A DNA stretch of 64,000 bases from CAVXFB01 sp963760935 (GTDB taxonomy: Bacteria > Planctomycetota > Planctomycetia > Pirellulales > Thermoguttaceae). The translations under genes and the position numbers were made by a program. The first letter of the stretch is position 1; the number at the start of each line of letters is the position of its first letter. Shown here one piece after another: positions 45,421 through 55,199 of the stretch. The notes beneath the pieces were generated by a model. The model did no database searches. It worked only from the letters and a program-made list of their open reading frames with translations, and was not told where the DNA came from. The stretch is from contig CAVXFB010000002.1 in assembly GCA_963760935.1 (NCBI GenBank), positions 124,001 to 188,000 of the forward strand. Direction: 5' to 3'.

Positions 45421-45593
45421 CCGGGACGGCGCGGTTCGCCGCCCCGGCGCTCAGTCGAAGACTCCGCTGTGAAGCACCCGCCGCAACGGCCGACCCAGTA
45501 GCCGCGTGATCGACGGGCTGTTGCTCCTACCCCAAGGAGGGAGGGTTTAGTGCCGGATTCCCGCAAACCCGGCACATGACAGCGGAGTCCTTT
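45421..45593. ncRNA. Candidate structured RNA in the murF-mraY gap
   Basis: An 11-bp perfect helix (GACTCCGCTGT 45460-45470 with ACAGCGGAGTC 45579-45589) closes a region with four inner hairpins: 45480-45490, 45500-45519, 45524-45539 (CTCCT/AGGAG) and 45550-45575 (GTGCCGG/CCGGCAC). Beside it, 45421-45447 forms a hairpin with 10 pairs and one mismatch. If transcribed with the mur genes it is the mraY leader; on the other strand it would end in CCTTTC. I cannot match it to a known riboswitch. Strand and function are undecided. Confidence 0.5.
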
Positions 45594-45619
45594 CAATGGT
45601 TCGTTGTGTAGCTGTGCTG

Positions 45620-47011
45620 CTAGGCAGCTTTACGTTCTTGATAGACCTCTGGGCGACGTTCGATCGCCTCGATCACTCGCTCCATCGCCATCATGCGCGA
45701 CCCTTTGACCAGCACGACATCGCCCGGCAATACGGCTTGGCCCAGGTAGGGCATCGCTTCGTCAACATTGCGACAAGGAATGGCACAGAGCCGTGGCATG
45801 CCGGCAGCTCGCGCGCCATCGACGATGCGTCGCGCAAAGTCGCCACAGGCTATGAGCATTTCTGCGCGGCTGACGTCGACGACCTGTCTTCCCAGTTCCC
45901 AATGCAGGGCGGCCGAGTCTTCTCCTAATTCGGCCATGTCGCCACAAATGACCACACGCCGGCCCGGTATGTTGAACTCACCAAGCAGTTCCAACGCGGC
46001 CCGCATCGCCGACGGATTCGAGTTGTAGGCGTCGTTAATGATCGTGGCGCCGCCGATCTCCTGTATTTGGCATCGCATCGGCATGGGGCGGAACTTGTGC
46101 AACGCCCTGGCAATCTCGTCCAGACTGAGGCCCATCGCGCGGCCGACGCCTACGGCCGACAGGGCGGCCGTAAGATGATGGCGTCCCCACACTGGCACAC
46201 AGAATTGGCACGCGCCCACGCGAAACGTCAGTTCTCCGCAACCCGCCTGCACGTCCGTCGCGCGAAATGTGCAATTGTCATTCATGCCGATCCATGCGCG
46301 GTCCGCTTGGCAACCTCGCGCCACTTTCCGTAGCAGTGCATCGTCGCCCAACACCGCGAGTCCGTTGGCCGGCAAAGCATGGAGCAATTCGGCCTTGGCC
46401 TCGGCGATTCGCTGGCGGCTTCCAAAACCTCCGAGATGTGCGTCGCCGATGCATGTGATGATTCCGATCTGTGGCGCTGACAATTCGGCCATCGCCGCGA
46501 TTTCGCCCGGCCCGCTTGCCGCAAGTTCCAGCACAGCGTAATCGTGTCCCGGTTCGATGGCGGTCATGCTCAGCGGCACGCCGTAGTGATTGTTGAAGTT
46601 GCTTGGGCTGGCCGTGCCGCGGAGCCGCGATCGCAGCACCGTATGGATCATTTCGCGGGCCGTGGTCTTGCCGGCGCTTCCGGTAACGGCGATCACTGTG
46701 CCGCGGAACTGGCTCCGCTTCCACCGCGCCCAGGCCAGCAATGCCTGATGCGTGTCAGTCACGCGAATCAGCCAATGCGAGCGCGACGCCGCGGCATCCG
46801 AGGCCACCACAGCGCCCGAAGCGCCGCGTCCGAAAGCGTCGGCGACAAAATCGTCTCCCTGGTGGTTCGGTCCGCGCAAGGCCCAAAACACGTCGCCCGG
46901 CCTAATCTTTCGGCTGTCGCTCTGCACGGTTCCCAAGGGCGCGTCGGCGCGCATGTCGCCAAGCAACAGCTTGCCGCCGATCGTGTCGTTGAGTTGGCCG
47001 ATGGTGGACAT
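45620..47011 (-). CDS. murF: UDP-MurNAc-tripeptide--D-Ala-D-Ala ligase MurF
   Basis: Last cytoplasmic step of the peptidoglycan precursor, adding D-Ala-D-Ala. The ATP loop is TGSAGKTTAREMI, followed by NFNNHYGVPLS and the central-domain motif INDAYNSNPSAM. The length of 463 residues is normal. It starts 12 bases after the murE stop, so the two are an operon. Confidence 0.94.
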   Translation of the reverse strand: MSTIGQLNDTIGGKLLLGDMRADAPLGTVQSDSRKIRPGDVFWALRGPNHQGDDFVADAFGRGASGAVVASDAAASRSHWLIRVTDTHQALLAWARWKRSQFRGTVIAVTGSAGKTTAREMIHTVLRSRLRGTASPSNFNNHYGVPLSMTAIEPGHDYAVLELAASGPGEIAAMAELSAPQIGIITCIGDAHLGGFGSRQRIAEAKAELLHALPANGLAVLGDDALLRKVARGCQADRAWIGMNDNCTFRATDVQAGCGELTFRVGACQFCVPVWGRHHLTAALSAVGVGRAMGLSLDEIARALHKFRPMPMRCQIQEIGGATIINDAYNSNPSAMRAALELLGEFNIPGRRVVICGDMAELGEDSAALHWELGRQVVDVSRAEMLIACGDFARRIVDGARAAGMPRLCAIPCRNVDEAMPYLGQAVLPGDVVLVKGSRMMAMERVIEAIERRPEVYQERKAA

Positions 47012-47022
47012 AGCGAGACGGA

Positions 47023-48504
47023 TTAGGGGTTGGGGGCCATCGAGTATAGATACTCGCGTGCCACTTCGCGGTCGTCCAATGGGACGTTTTCAGAACCAAT
47101 AATCTGACAAGTTTCGTGCCCCTTGCCGGCGATCAGCACGCAGTCGCCCGGCTTGGCCAGCGACAGCGCTCGGTGGATCGCCTCGATGCGATCGGGTACC
47201 ACTTCAACCGCACTATCGTTTTGAAAACCACCGAGCACCTCGCGAATAATGGCGTTGGGGTCTTCATCACGGGGATTGTCGTTGGTGAGGATTGCCACTT
47301 GTGCGCCTTCCTCGACGGCGCGGCCCATCAACGGCCGCTTCTGACGATCGCGCTGGCCACCGGCGCCGAATACGCAAATGATTCGTCCGGCCGTGACTTG
47401 CCCTACGGCTGCCAGCACTCCCCTCGAGAGCGCCGGGCGTGTGGGCAAAATCAACGAATACGCTGAATGGCTGACCGCATTCGATGCGTTCCAGCCGACC
47501 CGGCACGTAGTCGACCGACTCCAGACCACGCGCGACCGTGGTCAGATCGATGCCGTAGGCCAAGCCGACCGCGGCCGCCGTCAGGCAATTGTAGATGTGG
47601 TGCGCGCCGATCATTTTGGTGCAAACCGGCACGGTTTCGCTTCCGGCGGTAAGCAGAAATGTTTGCTCGCTGGGGTAATGTTCGACCGGCGTGGCCGTAA
47701 TTTCGGCTGCGGCGTCAATCGCGATGGTTAGCACGGGTCCATTGAGCCGTGCAGAAAGCCGGCCGATCCGCGGTCATCGGCGTTGATCACCGCGAAACCC
47801 TCGGCGGTGAGATGATCGAACAACCGGGCCTTCGTTCGGCGGTAGCTTCGCAAGGTCGCGTGATAATCGAGATGGTCTTGCGTTACGTTGGTCACGCAAG
47901 CGGCATCGAACCTGGCGCCGGCCACGCGAGACTGATCCAACGCGTGACTGGAGACTTCCATCACCGCGTGGGTGCATCCATTGCGGACCATGCGTGCCAG
48001 GAGGCCGGCCAACCGATCGGACGGCGGAGTCGTGTGCGTGGCTCGCTCCACGATTCGGCCGTCGAGATAGCCGAGAGTTCCGAGGACGCCGACCTGATGC
48101 CCCGCGGCGGTCAACACGCCGGCGATAAGGCAACTGGTCGTCGTCTTGCCATTGGTGCCCGTGACGCCAATGAGCTTCAATTGCTGGCTAGGATTGCCCG
48201 CCAACATTTGGCACAGTCGGCCATAAGCATCGCGGGCATTGGGCACCAAGCACCACGGCAGGGCGCTATCGGTCGGTGGCCGCTCGCTAAGCACCGCGGC
48301 ACAGCCCCTTACCGCAGCCTCGGTAATAAAGTCGTGGCCATCGTGCCGGCTGCCGACCAGCGCAGCAAATAGCTCGCCGCCGCGCACTTGTCGGGCGTCG
48401 CAGGTGCAACCGCTGATTTCAACGTCGCCAGCGCCGATTATTTCGGCCTCAGGCAACAATCGACGGATGCTGACGGCATGTCCCAATTCGGGACAGATTT
48501 GCAT
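47023..48504 (-). CDS. murE: UDP-MurNAc-tripeptide synthetase MurE, frame broken twice
   Basis: Adds the third amino acid of the stem peptide. The N-terminal domain has SRHDGHDF; the ATP loop is GVTGTNGKTTTS, then VTNVTQDHLDYHAT. The C-terminal domain contains NDNPRDEDP, the region that binds meso-diaminopimelate, which suggests mDAP as substrate. The chain is split over three segments. Adding a C at 47735-47737 (GSMDPVLTIAID) and removing one base at about 47421-47430 (FAHTPGAL-RGVLAAV) restores a 493-residue protein; the changes cancel. GGAGG nine bases upstream supports ATG 48504. Assembly errors are the likeliest cause, since murE is essential. Confidence 0.88.
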
Positions 48505-48729
48505 GGCCCAAGGCCTCCGTGCCAAAGGGTCGTCTGTCCGGTCACTGCGACCGGCAAGTACCGATGACGAGGGTCGTTGTGTGGAGGCGGGATTGTCCGA
48601 AATTTGGCCGGCCTGTCAAGGGAGAAATCGCAGGCCATTTGGGACCGATTTGGCATATTCTTGCTGGCCAGCTAACCGCCCACCTTTGCCGATCTGGACA
48701 CCGGCGCTTCCATCGGCCAAGATATTGCC

Positions 48730-49433
48730 ATGCCGTACAGCGATTTTGACGTTAATAGCCTGGCCCGTTACCTCCACTTGGCGCCACAACAGGTGGTGAA
48801 ACTGGCGGAACGGGGCAAGCTGCCGGGCGCAAGGTGTCGGGCGAGTGGCGGTTTGCCAAGCCGGACATCCACCATTGGTTTGAAAATCGCATAGGGCTGT
48901 CAGATGAGATAGAACTTCTGGAAGTCGAGGCCGTATTGCAGCGTTCGGCCCCGGAAGAACATCAACAGGACGTTTGCCTGGCCGATATGCTGCCGATCGA
49001 GGCCATCGCGGTGCCCCTATGCGCCCGCACGCGCAATTCGGTCATCGATTCGATGGTCGAATTGGCCACGCAAACCGGCTGGCTATGGGACGCAAAGGAG
49101 ATGGCCGAGGCGGTAAAGGCCCGCGAGGACATTCATACCACGGCGTTGGAGAACGGCGTGGCATTGCTGCATCCCCGCCGCCCCATGGCGAAAATCCTCA
49201 GCCAGCCTTTCTTGGCGCTGGGATGTACGACCAGCGGCATCCCGTTCGGCGGGGCGGCTCCGTTGACCGACGTGTTCTTCCTGATTTGTTCGATGGAAGA
49301 CCCCGGCCATCTTCGTGTTCTCGCCCGGCTCAGTCGCATCCTGGCAATGCCCGGTTTTCTCAATGCGCTGCATCAGGCCGAGACGCCTGCCGACGCGCGG
49401 CAAGCGGTCATCGACGCCGAGGAAACGCTGTGA
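48730..49433 (+). CDS. PTS EIIA-like protein with N-terminal helix-turn-helix, frame broken once
   Basis: Probable regulatory protein. Residues 1-50 look like an excisionase/MerR-type helix-turn-helix (SLARYLHLAPQQVVKLAERG then WRFAKPDIHHWF). From about 85 on it is a fructose/nitrogen EIIA domain with the phosphohistidine motif ENGVALLHPRRP. The first 33 residues are in a different frame; adding a C near 48827-48829 (PGRKVSGEW) restores a 234-residue protein. No EI or HPr gene is nearby, so the phosphate donor is unknown. The stop overlaps the next start (GTGA). Confidence 0.75.
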
Positions 49434-50266
49434 CCGCCTCACTTCGCTCGCTCTCGATTCTGTTACTGGGCGACACCAATCGGGCCGAGTTCGCCGACGC
49501 GCGGCGTAGTTTAGAAGATTGGGGCGACGTAGCCTGCTTCCGCGATGCCGATGCCGCGGCGGCCGCATTGACCGACGGAAGCATCGTGCCGGGCGTAATC
49601 ATTGTCGCGCAAGCCTTCCCCGGCCAGTTCTCGCACGGAGCAGTCGATCGCTTGCGGCGATTGTCCCCCTTAACACCGGTGATCGGCCTGATGGGGAGTT
49701 GGTGCGAAGGGGAAATGCGGACCGGCTCGCCCTGGCCGGGGGCCGTGCGAACCTATTGGCACCAATGGGCCGCACGATGCGATCGCGAGCTTCGTCGCCT
49801 GTCCGAAAATATGGCTGGCCCGTGGACGCTGCCCGCCACGTCAACCGAGGAGGAACGGCTGCTGGCTGACATAGCCGAGACCGCGCCGCCGCACCACGGC
49901 CTAGTAGTGATTTCGTCGCGATCGAGGGAGATGGCCGATTGGCTGGCCGCCGCATGTCGGAGCCGCGGTTTTGCAACAGTTTGGCAGCGCACCGCGATTA
50001 CCACTGCCGTTCAAGGCGCCACGGCAGCCGTCTTCGACGGCACCGACGGCAGCGGAAACGAGTGGGCCGAACTCGCTCGCACGGTCACGATGCTTCACCC
50101 GACGCCTGTCATCGCGCTGTTGGCATTTCCGCGGATTGAAGACCGGCGGCGCGCCTTGTCGGCCGGCGCCGCTGCCATAATCTCGAAGCCGCTACTGGTG
50201 GAGGATCTGTTCTGGCAGTTGGATGCGGTCGAAGCCAGGCAGGGACGAGTGACGAAATCCAAATGA
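49430..50266 (+). CDS. Receiver-like (pseudo-response-regulator) protein
   Basis: Protein of 278 residues with two receiver-like folds in tandem. The C-terminal one shows SGNEWAELARTV, VIALLAFPRIEDRRRALSAG and AIISKPLLVEDLFWQLD, with the conserved Lys in SKP; the acidic pocket and the phosphoacceptor Asp are not clear, so it may not be phosphorylated. It begins at GTG 49430 in the stop of the EIIA-like gene. The pairing suggests joint regulation, but no target is visible. Confidence 0.6.
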   Translation: MTASLRSLSILLLGDTNRAEFADARRSLEDWGDVACFRDADAAAAALTDGSIVPGVIIVAQAFPGQFSHGAVDRLRRLSPLTPVIGLMGSWCEGEMRTGSPWPGAVRTYWHQWAARCDRELRRLSENMAGPWTLPATSTEEERLLADIAETAPPHHGLVVISSRSREMADWLAAACRSRGFATVWQRTAITTAVQGATAAVFDGTDGSGNEWAELARTVTMLHPTPVIALLAFPRIEDRRRALSAGAAAIISKPLLVEDLFWQLDAVEARQGRVTKSK

Positions 50267-50358
50267 CGAATGCAGTCCACGCGCCGAACGACGGCAAATT
50301 AGATTTCGCCCTTCGTCATTCCTTGGTCATTTGACCTTCGACCTTCACCACTTCATCC

Positions 50359-51374
50359 TCACCGCCCGTTTTCCATCTTGCCGAAGACCATCCGACCGGC
50401 GCTGGTTTGGAGCACACTGGTCACGGCCACCGGCACGGTGCGGTTGATGTGGTCGCGGCCCGATTCGATCACGACCATCGTGCCGTCTTCCAGATATCCA
50501 ATACCCTGACCTGGTTCCTCGCCAGCCTTTATCACGCGGACGTCGATGTGCTCCCCGGGCATAAAGACAGGTTTCAGCGCGTTGGCAAGATCGTTGAGGT
50601 TGATCACCGGCACGCCTTGCAACTGGGCCACTTTGTTCAAGTTGTAGTCGTTGGTGATCAACTTGCCTTGAAGGTGCTTCGTCAGCGTGACGAGCTTCAA
50701 ATCGACCGATAGGCCCGCAAACTCCGGCAGGTCGCGCTCGTAGATGACCAGTTCAATCTCGGTATTGCTGCGCAGGCGATTGAGAATGTCGAGCCCGCGG
50801 CGGCCGCGGCCGCGACGAAGCCGATCGGAGCTGTCGGCGATAGCCTGCAATTCGCCGATGACAAACTTGGGCATGATCAACTGCCCATCGAAAATGCCCG
50901 CCTCAACCACGTCGGCAATCCGGCCATCGATGATCACGCTGGTGTCGAGGATGCAAGGCTTCAGCGATTTGACTTCCTTCGCAAATTCGACGTACGGAAT
51001 AATGAAGCGAAAGTCATCCTTCGTTTGAATTAGCAGGCTGATGCAGATGTAGCACAACACCAATCCGAGCACCAATTGCGCCTGATTGCGGAACGGCGCG
51101 ATGACCTCGAATGGTTCCAGGGCCAAGCCAAGGACATAAGTCAGGAACAAACCGATCACCATGCCGAAGTAGACGGCCGAGACAGTATCAATTCGCTTGC
51201 GGCGAACGACGATGTCGAGGCCGATCACAGCCAAGGCAAGGCCCACAACACGCCCAGGATTCCGAACGTGGCTATCCAGGGGTGATTCGGGGGGATGATG
51301 CCGCTCTTGATAAACGACACGCTCAAGCCGGCCGCCACAAATATAAATACGCACCGTAAAATTATGAGTGCCAT
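50359..51374 (-). CDS. PIN/TRAM-domain membrane protein (YacL-like), frame broken once
   Basis: Predicted membrane-anchored ribonuclease-like protein. Three or four N-terminal membrane segments (from LIILRCVFIFVAAGLS) precede a PIN domain (CILDTSVIIDGRIAD, LITNDYNL) and a C-terminal TRAM domain (EPGQGIGYLEDGTMVV). The first 40-odd residues are in another frame; adding one base at about 51241-51255 gives 338 residues. AGGAGG lies upstream of ATG 51374. An alternative TTG start in the main frame gives a hydrophilic N-terminus and is unlikely. Confidence 0.78.
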
Positions 51375-51587
51375 AGTCCAAGTATACCTCCTAGTACCCA
51401 AGCGATATTGTAGACCCCCGGCACCGGGGCCGGAAGACCTGCGACCGCACCCCTTTCAACCACCGCCGACTTTCGAGAGAATGGGGCAAATTGTCTTGTA
51501 GGGCAAAAGAGTTTCTCTCCCCCCAAAAAACCAGACAAAATTGATACGGCCGCACACCGCCGCCCATACTGCACACAATGGCCTTCC

Positions 51588-53411
51588 ATGAACATAATTA
51601 ACACCGCACTCGCCCAATTGGACTTGGCCGCCGCCGATAAGAAGCTATCGGCCTCGGCCGTCGAGAACATTCGCACATGGCTCACCCGGCCCTATCTGCG
51701 GGAATATGCCGACCAGGTGGCCGAGCACATCGCCGGGGAAAAATGGACCGAGTTGGAGGAAGCCTTCTGGACGACAGTCCCGTTTGGCACGGGGGGGCGT
51801 CGCGGACGGATGTACCCGATCGGCTGTAACGCCATCAACGATCGTACCATCGGCGAAAGCGCCCAAGGCTTGGCCGACTATGTGAAGAAGCAAGCCGGAA
51901 GCAAGTCCCGCAAGGCGGCCGGTGGGCTTTCGTGTGCCATCGCCTACGACACGCGCCACCGATCCCGGCATTTTGCCGAACTGTGCAGCGAAATCATGGT
52001 GGCCGCCGGTTTTTCCGTCTATTTCCTTGATGGATACCGCAGCACCCCAGAACTTTCGTTTGCCGTGCGCCACAAGCGGTGCGACTGCGGCATCATGGTC
52101 ACGGCCAGTCACAACCCCCCGTCAGACAACGCTGTGAAGGTTTACGGGCCGAGCGGAGGTCAGTACGTTGCGCCACATGATGGCGACTCGATTCGCCAGA
52201 TGCAGCAGGTGACCTGGATCAAGCGGACGCCGTTTTCCGACGCACTTGACGCCGGCAAAGTCGTATTTTGCCAGGAGGAAGTGGACGCCGCCTTTATCAA
52301 GGCCGTGTTGCGTCAGAGCCTGCCCGGGCCTCGTATGCTGAAGATCCTCTATTCGCCGCTACACGGCGTGGGTGCCTCGGCCGTGTATCCGGTGCTGGAC
52401 GAGGCCGGCTTTCGCGACGTGGAAATATTTGGCCCCCACGCCCAGCCGAACGGCGATTTTCCGAACGTGCCAAACCACGTCGCCAACCCAGAGAACGCCG
52501 CCGTCTTCGATTCGATGATCGAGCATGCAAAGACCAGCGGCGCCGAGTTGATCCTCGCGACCGATCCGGATAGCGACCGCCTTGGCTGTGCCGTCCGCAA
52601 AACGACCGCCGCGGATGCCCCCTGGACGACGCTGACCGGAAATCAGCTCGGTTCGCTCTTGGTTGATTTTCTGTTGAGCACGCGGAAAGCGGCCGGCACG
52701 CTGAGCCCGCAAGACTACGTCGTCAAAACGTTGGTCACTACCGAATTGATCCGTCACATTGCCGACCATTACGGCGTCGAGACGGCCGGAAATCTGCACG
52801 TGGGCTTCAAATGGATCGGGGCCGAGATGGACGCCCGGGGACCCGAGCATTTTGTCTTCGGCGCCGAAGAATCGTACGGCTTCTTGGCCGGCGATCACGT
52901 GCGCGACAAAGATGGAGCCGTGGCGTCGCTCCTGACCGCTGAATTGGCAGCGCGGCTCAAGACCGAGGGCAAAACGCTCTATCAGCGGCTAGACGAGTTG
53001 TTCCGTCAGTACGGCTGTTTCAGCGAGGGGCAAATCAACGTGCAGATGCCGGGCGAAAAGGGAATGGAAGACATGCAGGCCGTCATGGCACGGCTTCGCG
53101 CCGCGCCGCCCACTTCCCTCGGCGGCATGCGAGTCGCCCAGGTCCGCGATTATCTCAACAGCACCCTAAAAAAGGTGTCAGGAACCGTTTCTCCGCTTGG
53201 TGGCCCGGTGGGCGATCTGGTGATGATCGACTTGGAGCCGGCCGGAAATTATGTCGCCGTTCGACCGTCGGGCACCGAACCGAAGCTCAAGATCTATCTC
53301 TTCGCCTACGATCCGCCCGCGGCAATCACGGATCTCGAAGCGACGAAGGCCGCCCAGGCCGAGCGGCTCAAAGCCATGGGCGCCGATTTCCGGACGTTTG
53401 CAGGGACTTAG
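51588..53411 (+). CDS. Phosphoglucomutase/phosphomannomutase family protein
   Basis: Alpha-D-phosphohexomutase of 607 residues. Catalytic phosphoserine Ser174 in VTASHNPPSDNA, metal loop ATDPDSDRLG, sugar-binding GAEESYGF and phosphate-binding RPSGTEPKLKIY are all intact. The length fits the PGM2-like branch. It is a single gene between PIN/TRAM and the DUF-like gene. The substrate (glucose, mannose or pentose phosphate) cannot be told. Confidence 0.9.
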   Translation: MNIINTALAQLDLAAADKKLSASAVENIRTWLTRPYLREYADQVAEHIAGEKWTELEEAFWTTVPFGTGGRRGRMYPIGCNAINDRTIGESAQGLADYVKKQAGSKSRKAAGGLSCAIAYDTRHRSRHFAELCSEIMVAAGFSVYFLDGYRSTPELSFAVRHKRCDCGIMVTASHNPPSDNAVKVYGPSGGQYVAPHDGDSIRQMQQVTWIKRTPFSDALDAGKVVFCQEEVDAAFIKAVLRQSLPGPRMLKILYSPLHGVGASAVYPVLDEAGFRDVEIFGPHAQPNGDFPNVPNHVANPENAAVFDSMIEHAKTSGAELILATDPDSDRLGCAVRKTTAADAPWTTLTGNQLGSLLVDFLLSTRKAAGTLSPQDYVVKTLVTTELIRHIADHYGVETAGNLHVGFKWIGAEMDARGPEHFVFGAEESYGFLAGDHVRDKDGAVASLLTAELAARLKTEGKTLYQRLDELFRQYGCFSEGQINVQMPGEKGMEDMQAVMARLRAAPPTSLGGMRVAQVRDYLNSTLKKVSGTVSPLGGPVGDLVMIDLEPAGNYVAVRPSGTEPKLKIYLFAYDPPAAITDLEATKAAQAERLKAMGADFRTFAGT

Positions 53412-53452
53412 CCGTTGCTCCCGTCTCCCATTGGGAGAGCGGACTTTGATCC

Positions 53453-53959
53453 TCAGAGCTTTCGCGAATCGTAGGCCCAATGGAGCAGCGATTGTCTCTG
53501 CTTGCGGCGACAGTCGAGGTCTCCGCGACGACAGTGCTTCTTGATCTGTGCGATGTGGCGGCGCATCGCCAGCCACCGTTTGATCTGGCGCTCGTCATCG
53601 GGGCAACGCCTTCCCATGTAATAGCGGCAGTACCACTGGAACCACCCCCGTGGATCTTCGTGGTATATCCACCCCTTGCTCCGCCAAACCGATAGCGGTT
53701 GCGAAGCCGCAACGCCAAAGAAGTTCACGTCCGGATCGTGCCCTTCAGGCGAAAGCCTGGCGCCTTCAAACCAGTCTGAGGGGAACTCGGCCGTGCAGTC
53801 CGTCATGTATCTGCCGCCAAACACGCCAAGTTCCAGCATCTCCTTCGGCGTGAGTTCAGGGCAAAAGTCGGCGTGGAAGTTCTCGCCCATGGGTTCCGTG
53901 AGCACGTAGACATAGTTCGTCTGCATGCGATCGTTGACAACTACGCGGCGTCGTTTCAT
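53453..53959 (-). CDS. Conserved protein of unknown function
   Basis: A 168-residue soluble protein. It has a highly distinctive Trp/Tyr/Cys-rich core: ELTPKEMLELGVFGGRYMTD, FGVAASQPLSVWRSKGW, then WFQWYCRYYMGRRCPDDERQ and a basic tail with LLHWAYDSRKL. I remember proteins of this type from diverse bacteria and eukaryotes, always without assigned function. ATG 53959 (MKRRRVVVND) is the likely start; one at 53980 is possible. It is monocistronic and convergent with the phosphohexomutase gene. Confidence 0.7.
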   Translation of the reverse strand: MKRRRVVVNDRMQTNYVYVLTEPMGENFHADFCPELTPKEMLELGVFGGRYMTDCTAEFPSDWFEGARLSPEGHDPDVNFFGVAASQPLSVWRSKGWIYHEDPRGWFQWYCRYYMGRRCPDDERQIKRWLAMRRHIAQIKKHCRRGDLDCRRKQRQSLLHWAYDSRKL

Positions 53960-54387
53960 GTACGTCCCCCTTCTGCCCACCCAGGACCACGCGCCTTGCC
54001 TTGTCTATCCATCGGACTATTTGCGGAACGGTCAGGTCAGCGGTTCGTAAAGTCGGGGCAATGCCTCATGAAGACCGATGCGGCTGAAAAATGCCTCAAA
54101 ATAGATGCTCGCATCCCGAACATAGGAGCGGAAGAAATGGCGCCACGAAGAGCAGGATAGCGAGTGCGTCAAGCAACTCGCTTCATAGTCTGTGGGGGCT
54201 GTGTTCGCTGTCACTCATGCGGGTGCGCTCGTGCCTAGTAATAACCTGATTTCCACTGCTGCTAGAGTAGTGCCTTGCAGTTACGGGATCGTATTAATAA
54301 GGCCAATCTTGGATGCGACTGGCTTTGCCAGTGCCCGAGTTGGCTCACAATTTGGCACTGGCAGAGCCAGCGGTACACATTGCGGTG
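53960..54387. other. Intergenic stretch of the accessory patch
   Basis: No gene can be supported here. The stretch has stop codons in all frames in its first half. Its only structure is the palindrome at 54319-54370. Confidence 0.4.
54319..54370. repeat. Long palindromic hairpin repeat
   Basis: CTGGCTTTGCCAGTGCC (54319-54335) and GGCACTGGCAGAGCCAG (54354-54370) pair over 17 bp with one mismatch. Each arm contains its own small palindrome (CTGGC/GCCAG). It is 17 bases past the GIY-YIG stop and looks like a REP element; without a U-tract it is not a standard terminator. Confidence 0.65.
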
Positions 54388-55128
54388 CTACCACGTGTAC
54401 TTAATTGGGTTCGCTGCGCCGGGTTTTCTGTATTTATCGGGCACGCGTTTGCCCACGTACATCTCTCTAATGTGTGCGGAGGCTTCTCGTCCCACGAAGC
54501 CGTATCGCCCCGGCACATCGTCGCGACCGGGGAAGTTGTCGGCGATCGCTTCGAGCCACTTGTCGGCTACGAAGGCACCCACAATAAGACCTTGCAGCGT
54601 CGCGAGAATCACTTCGGCTTGACTCGCCTTGCGGCTGCTAATCCTCCAAGCGTACCTCGTGGCCTCGTACAGAGACCTATCGACAGCACTCCTATTGACG
54701 CTGATCAAGACAGCCCTATGCCTGATAACAGCAGCTTCAGCCGCATAGCGACGAATGATCTCCGTGGCATGCATGACCCCGTAGTCAGTACCACCGTTTC
54801 CACCCGCGATGTTCGTCAGGCCCGGATAGGCGTCGATGAGAGCAGACTCTACCTCGTACGCCGTCTTTTCATCCATTCCGTGGCGATGTATTACATGAGC
54901 GACGTCAAAGCCGGCAAGCCGTATCTCGCGGATGCGTTTGAGTTTGTTGTCGATCTCGTCGCCTTCCAAGACGTTTTGCTCGGCTCGAATGTGGGCGAAA
55001 ACGCGATTGCCGCGCCCTTTTCCAACATAAAAGGTTTCACCGTTACGCGGGTCAATGAGTCGATACACGTAAGTCTTCAACTTCTGAGCCACGTCTGCGG
55101 GAAACGATTCATTCGCTGGCTGTTTCAT
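54388..55128 (-). CDS. LEM-3-like GIY-YIG domain protein
   Basis: A 246-residue protein with an N-terminal GIY-YIG nuclease domain: KTYVYRLIDPRNGETFYVGK, then RGNRVFAH, with the catalytic Arg/Glu candidates (ESALIDAYPGLTNIAGG) downstream. The C-terminal half (about 135-246) is unrelated to known domains. Such proteins occur in accessory regions; the target is not known. It is upstream of nothing on the same strand until mazF, 71 bases away, and could be in the same unit. Confidence 0.78.
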   Translation of the reverse strand: MKQPANESFPADVAQKLKTYVYRLIDPRNGETFYVGKGRGNRVFAHIRAEQNVLEGDEIDNKLKRIREIRLAGFDVAHVIHRHGMDEKTAYEVESALIDAYPGLTNIAGGNGGTDYGVMHATEIIRRYAAEAAVIRHRAVLISVNRSAVDRSLYEATRYAWRISSRKASQAEVILATLQGLIVGAFVADKWLEAIADNFPGRDDVPGRYGFVGREASAHIREMYVGKRVPDKYRKPGAANPIKYTW

Positions 55129-55199
55129 GGGAAGTTGCCGCTGCTAAACGGTATTCGGTCTGGTTATTACGAGGCTTGCCTTCGTCGACAGGCCCGCCG

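Noticed and set aside
45345..45596. An 83-residue open frame over the structured murF-mraY gap
   Set aside because: Arg/Gly/Ser-rich product without family resemblance; the helices explain the sequence better.
48974..49429. Upstream extension of the receiver-like gene
   Set aside because: It overlaps the conserved EIIA domain in another frame; GTG 49430 with the GTGA overlap is the natural start.
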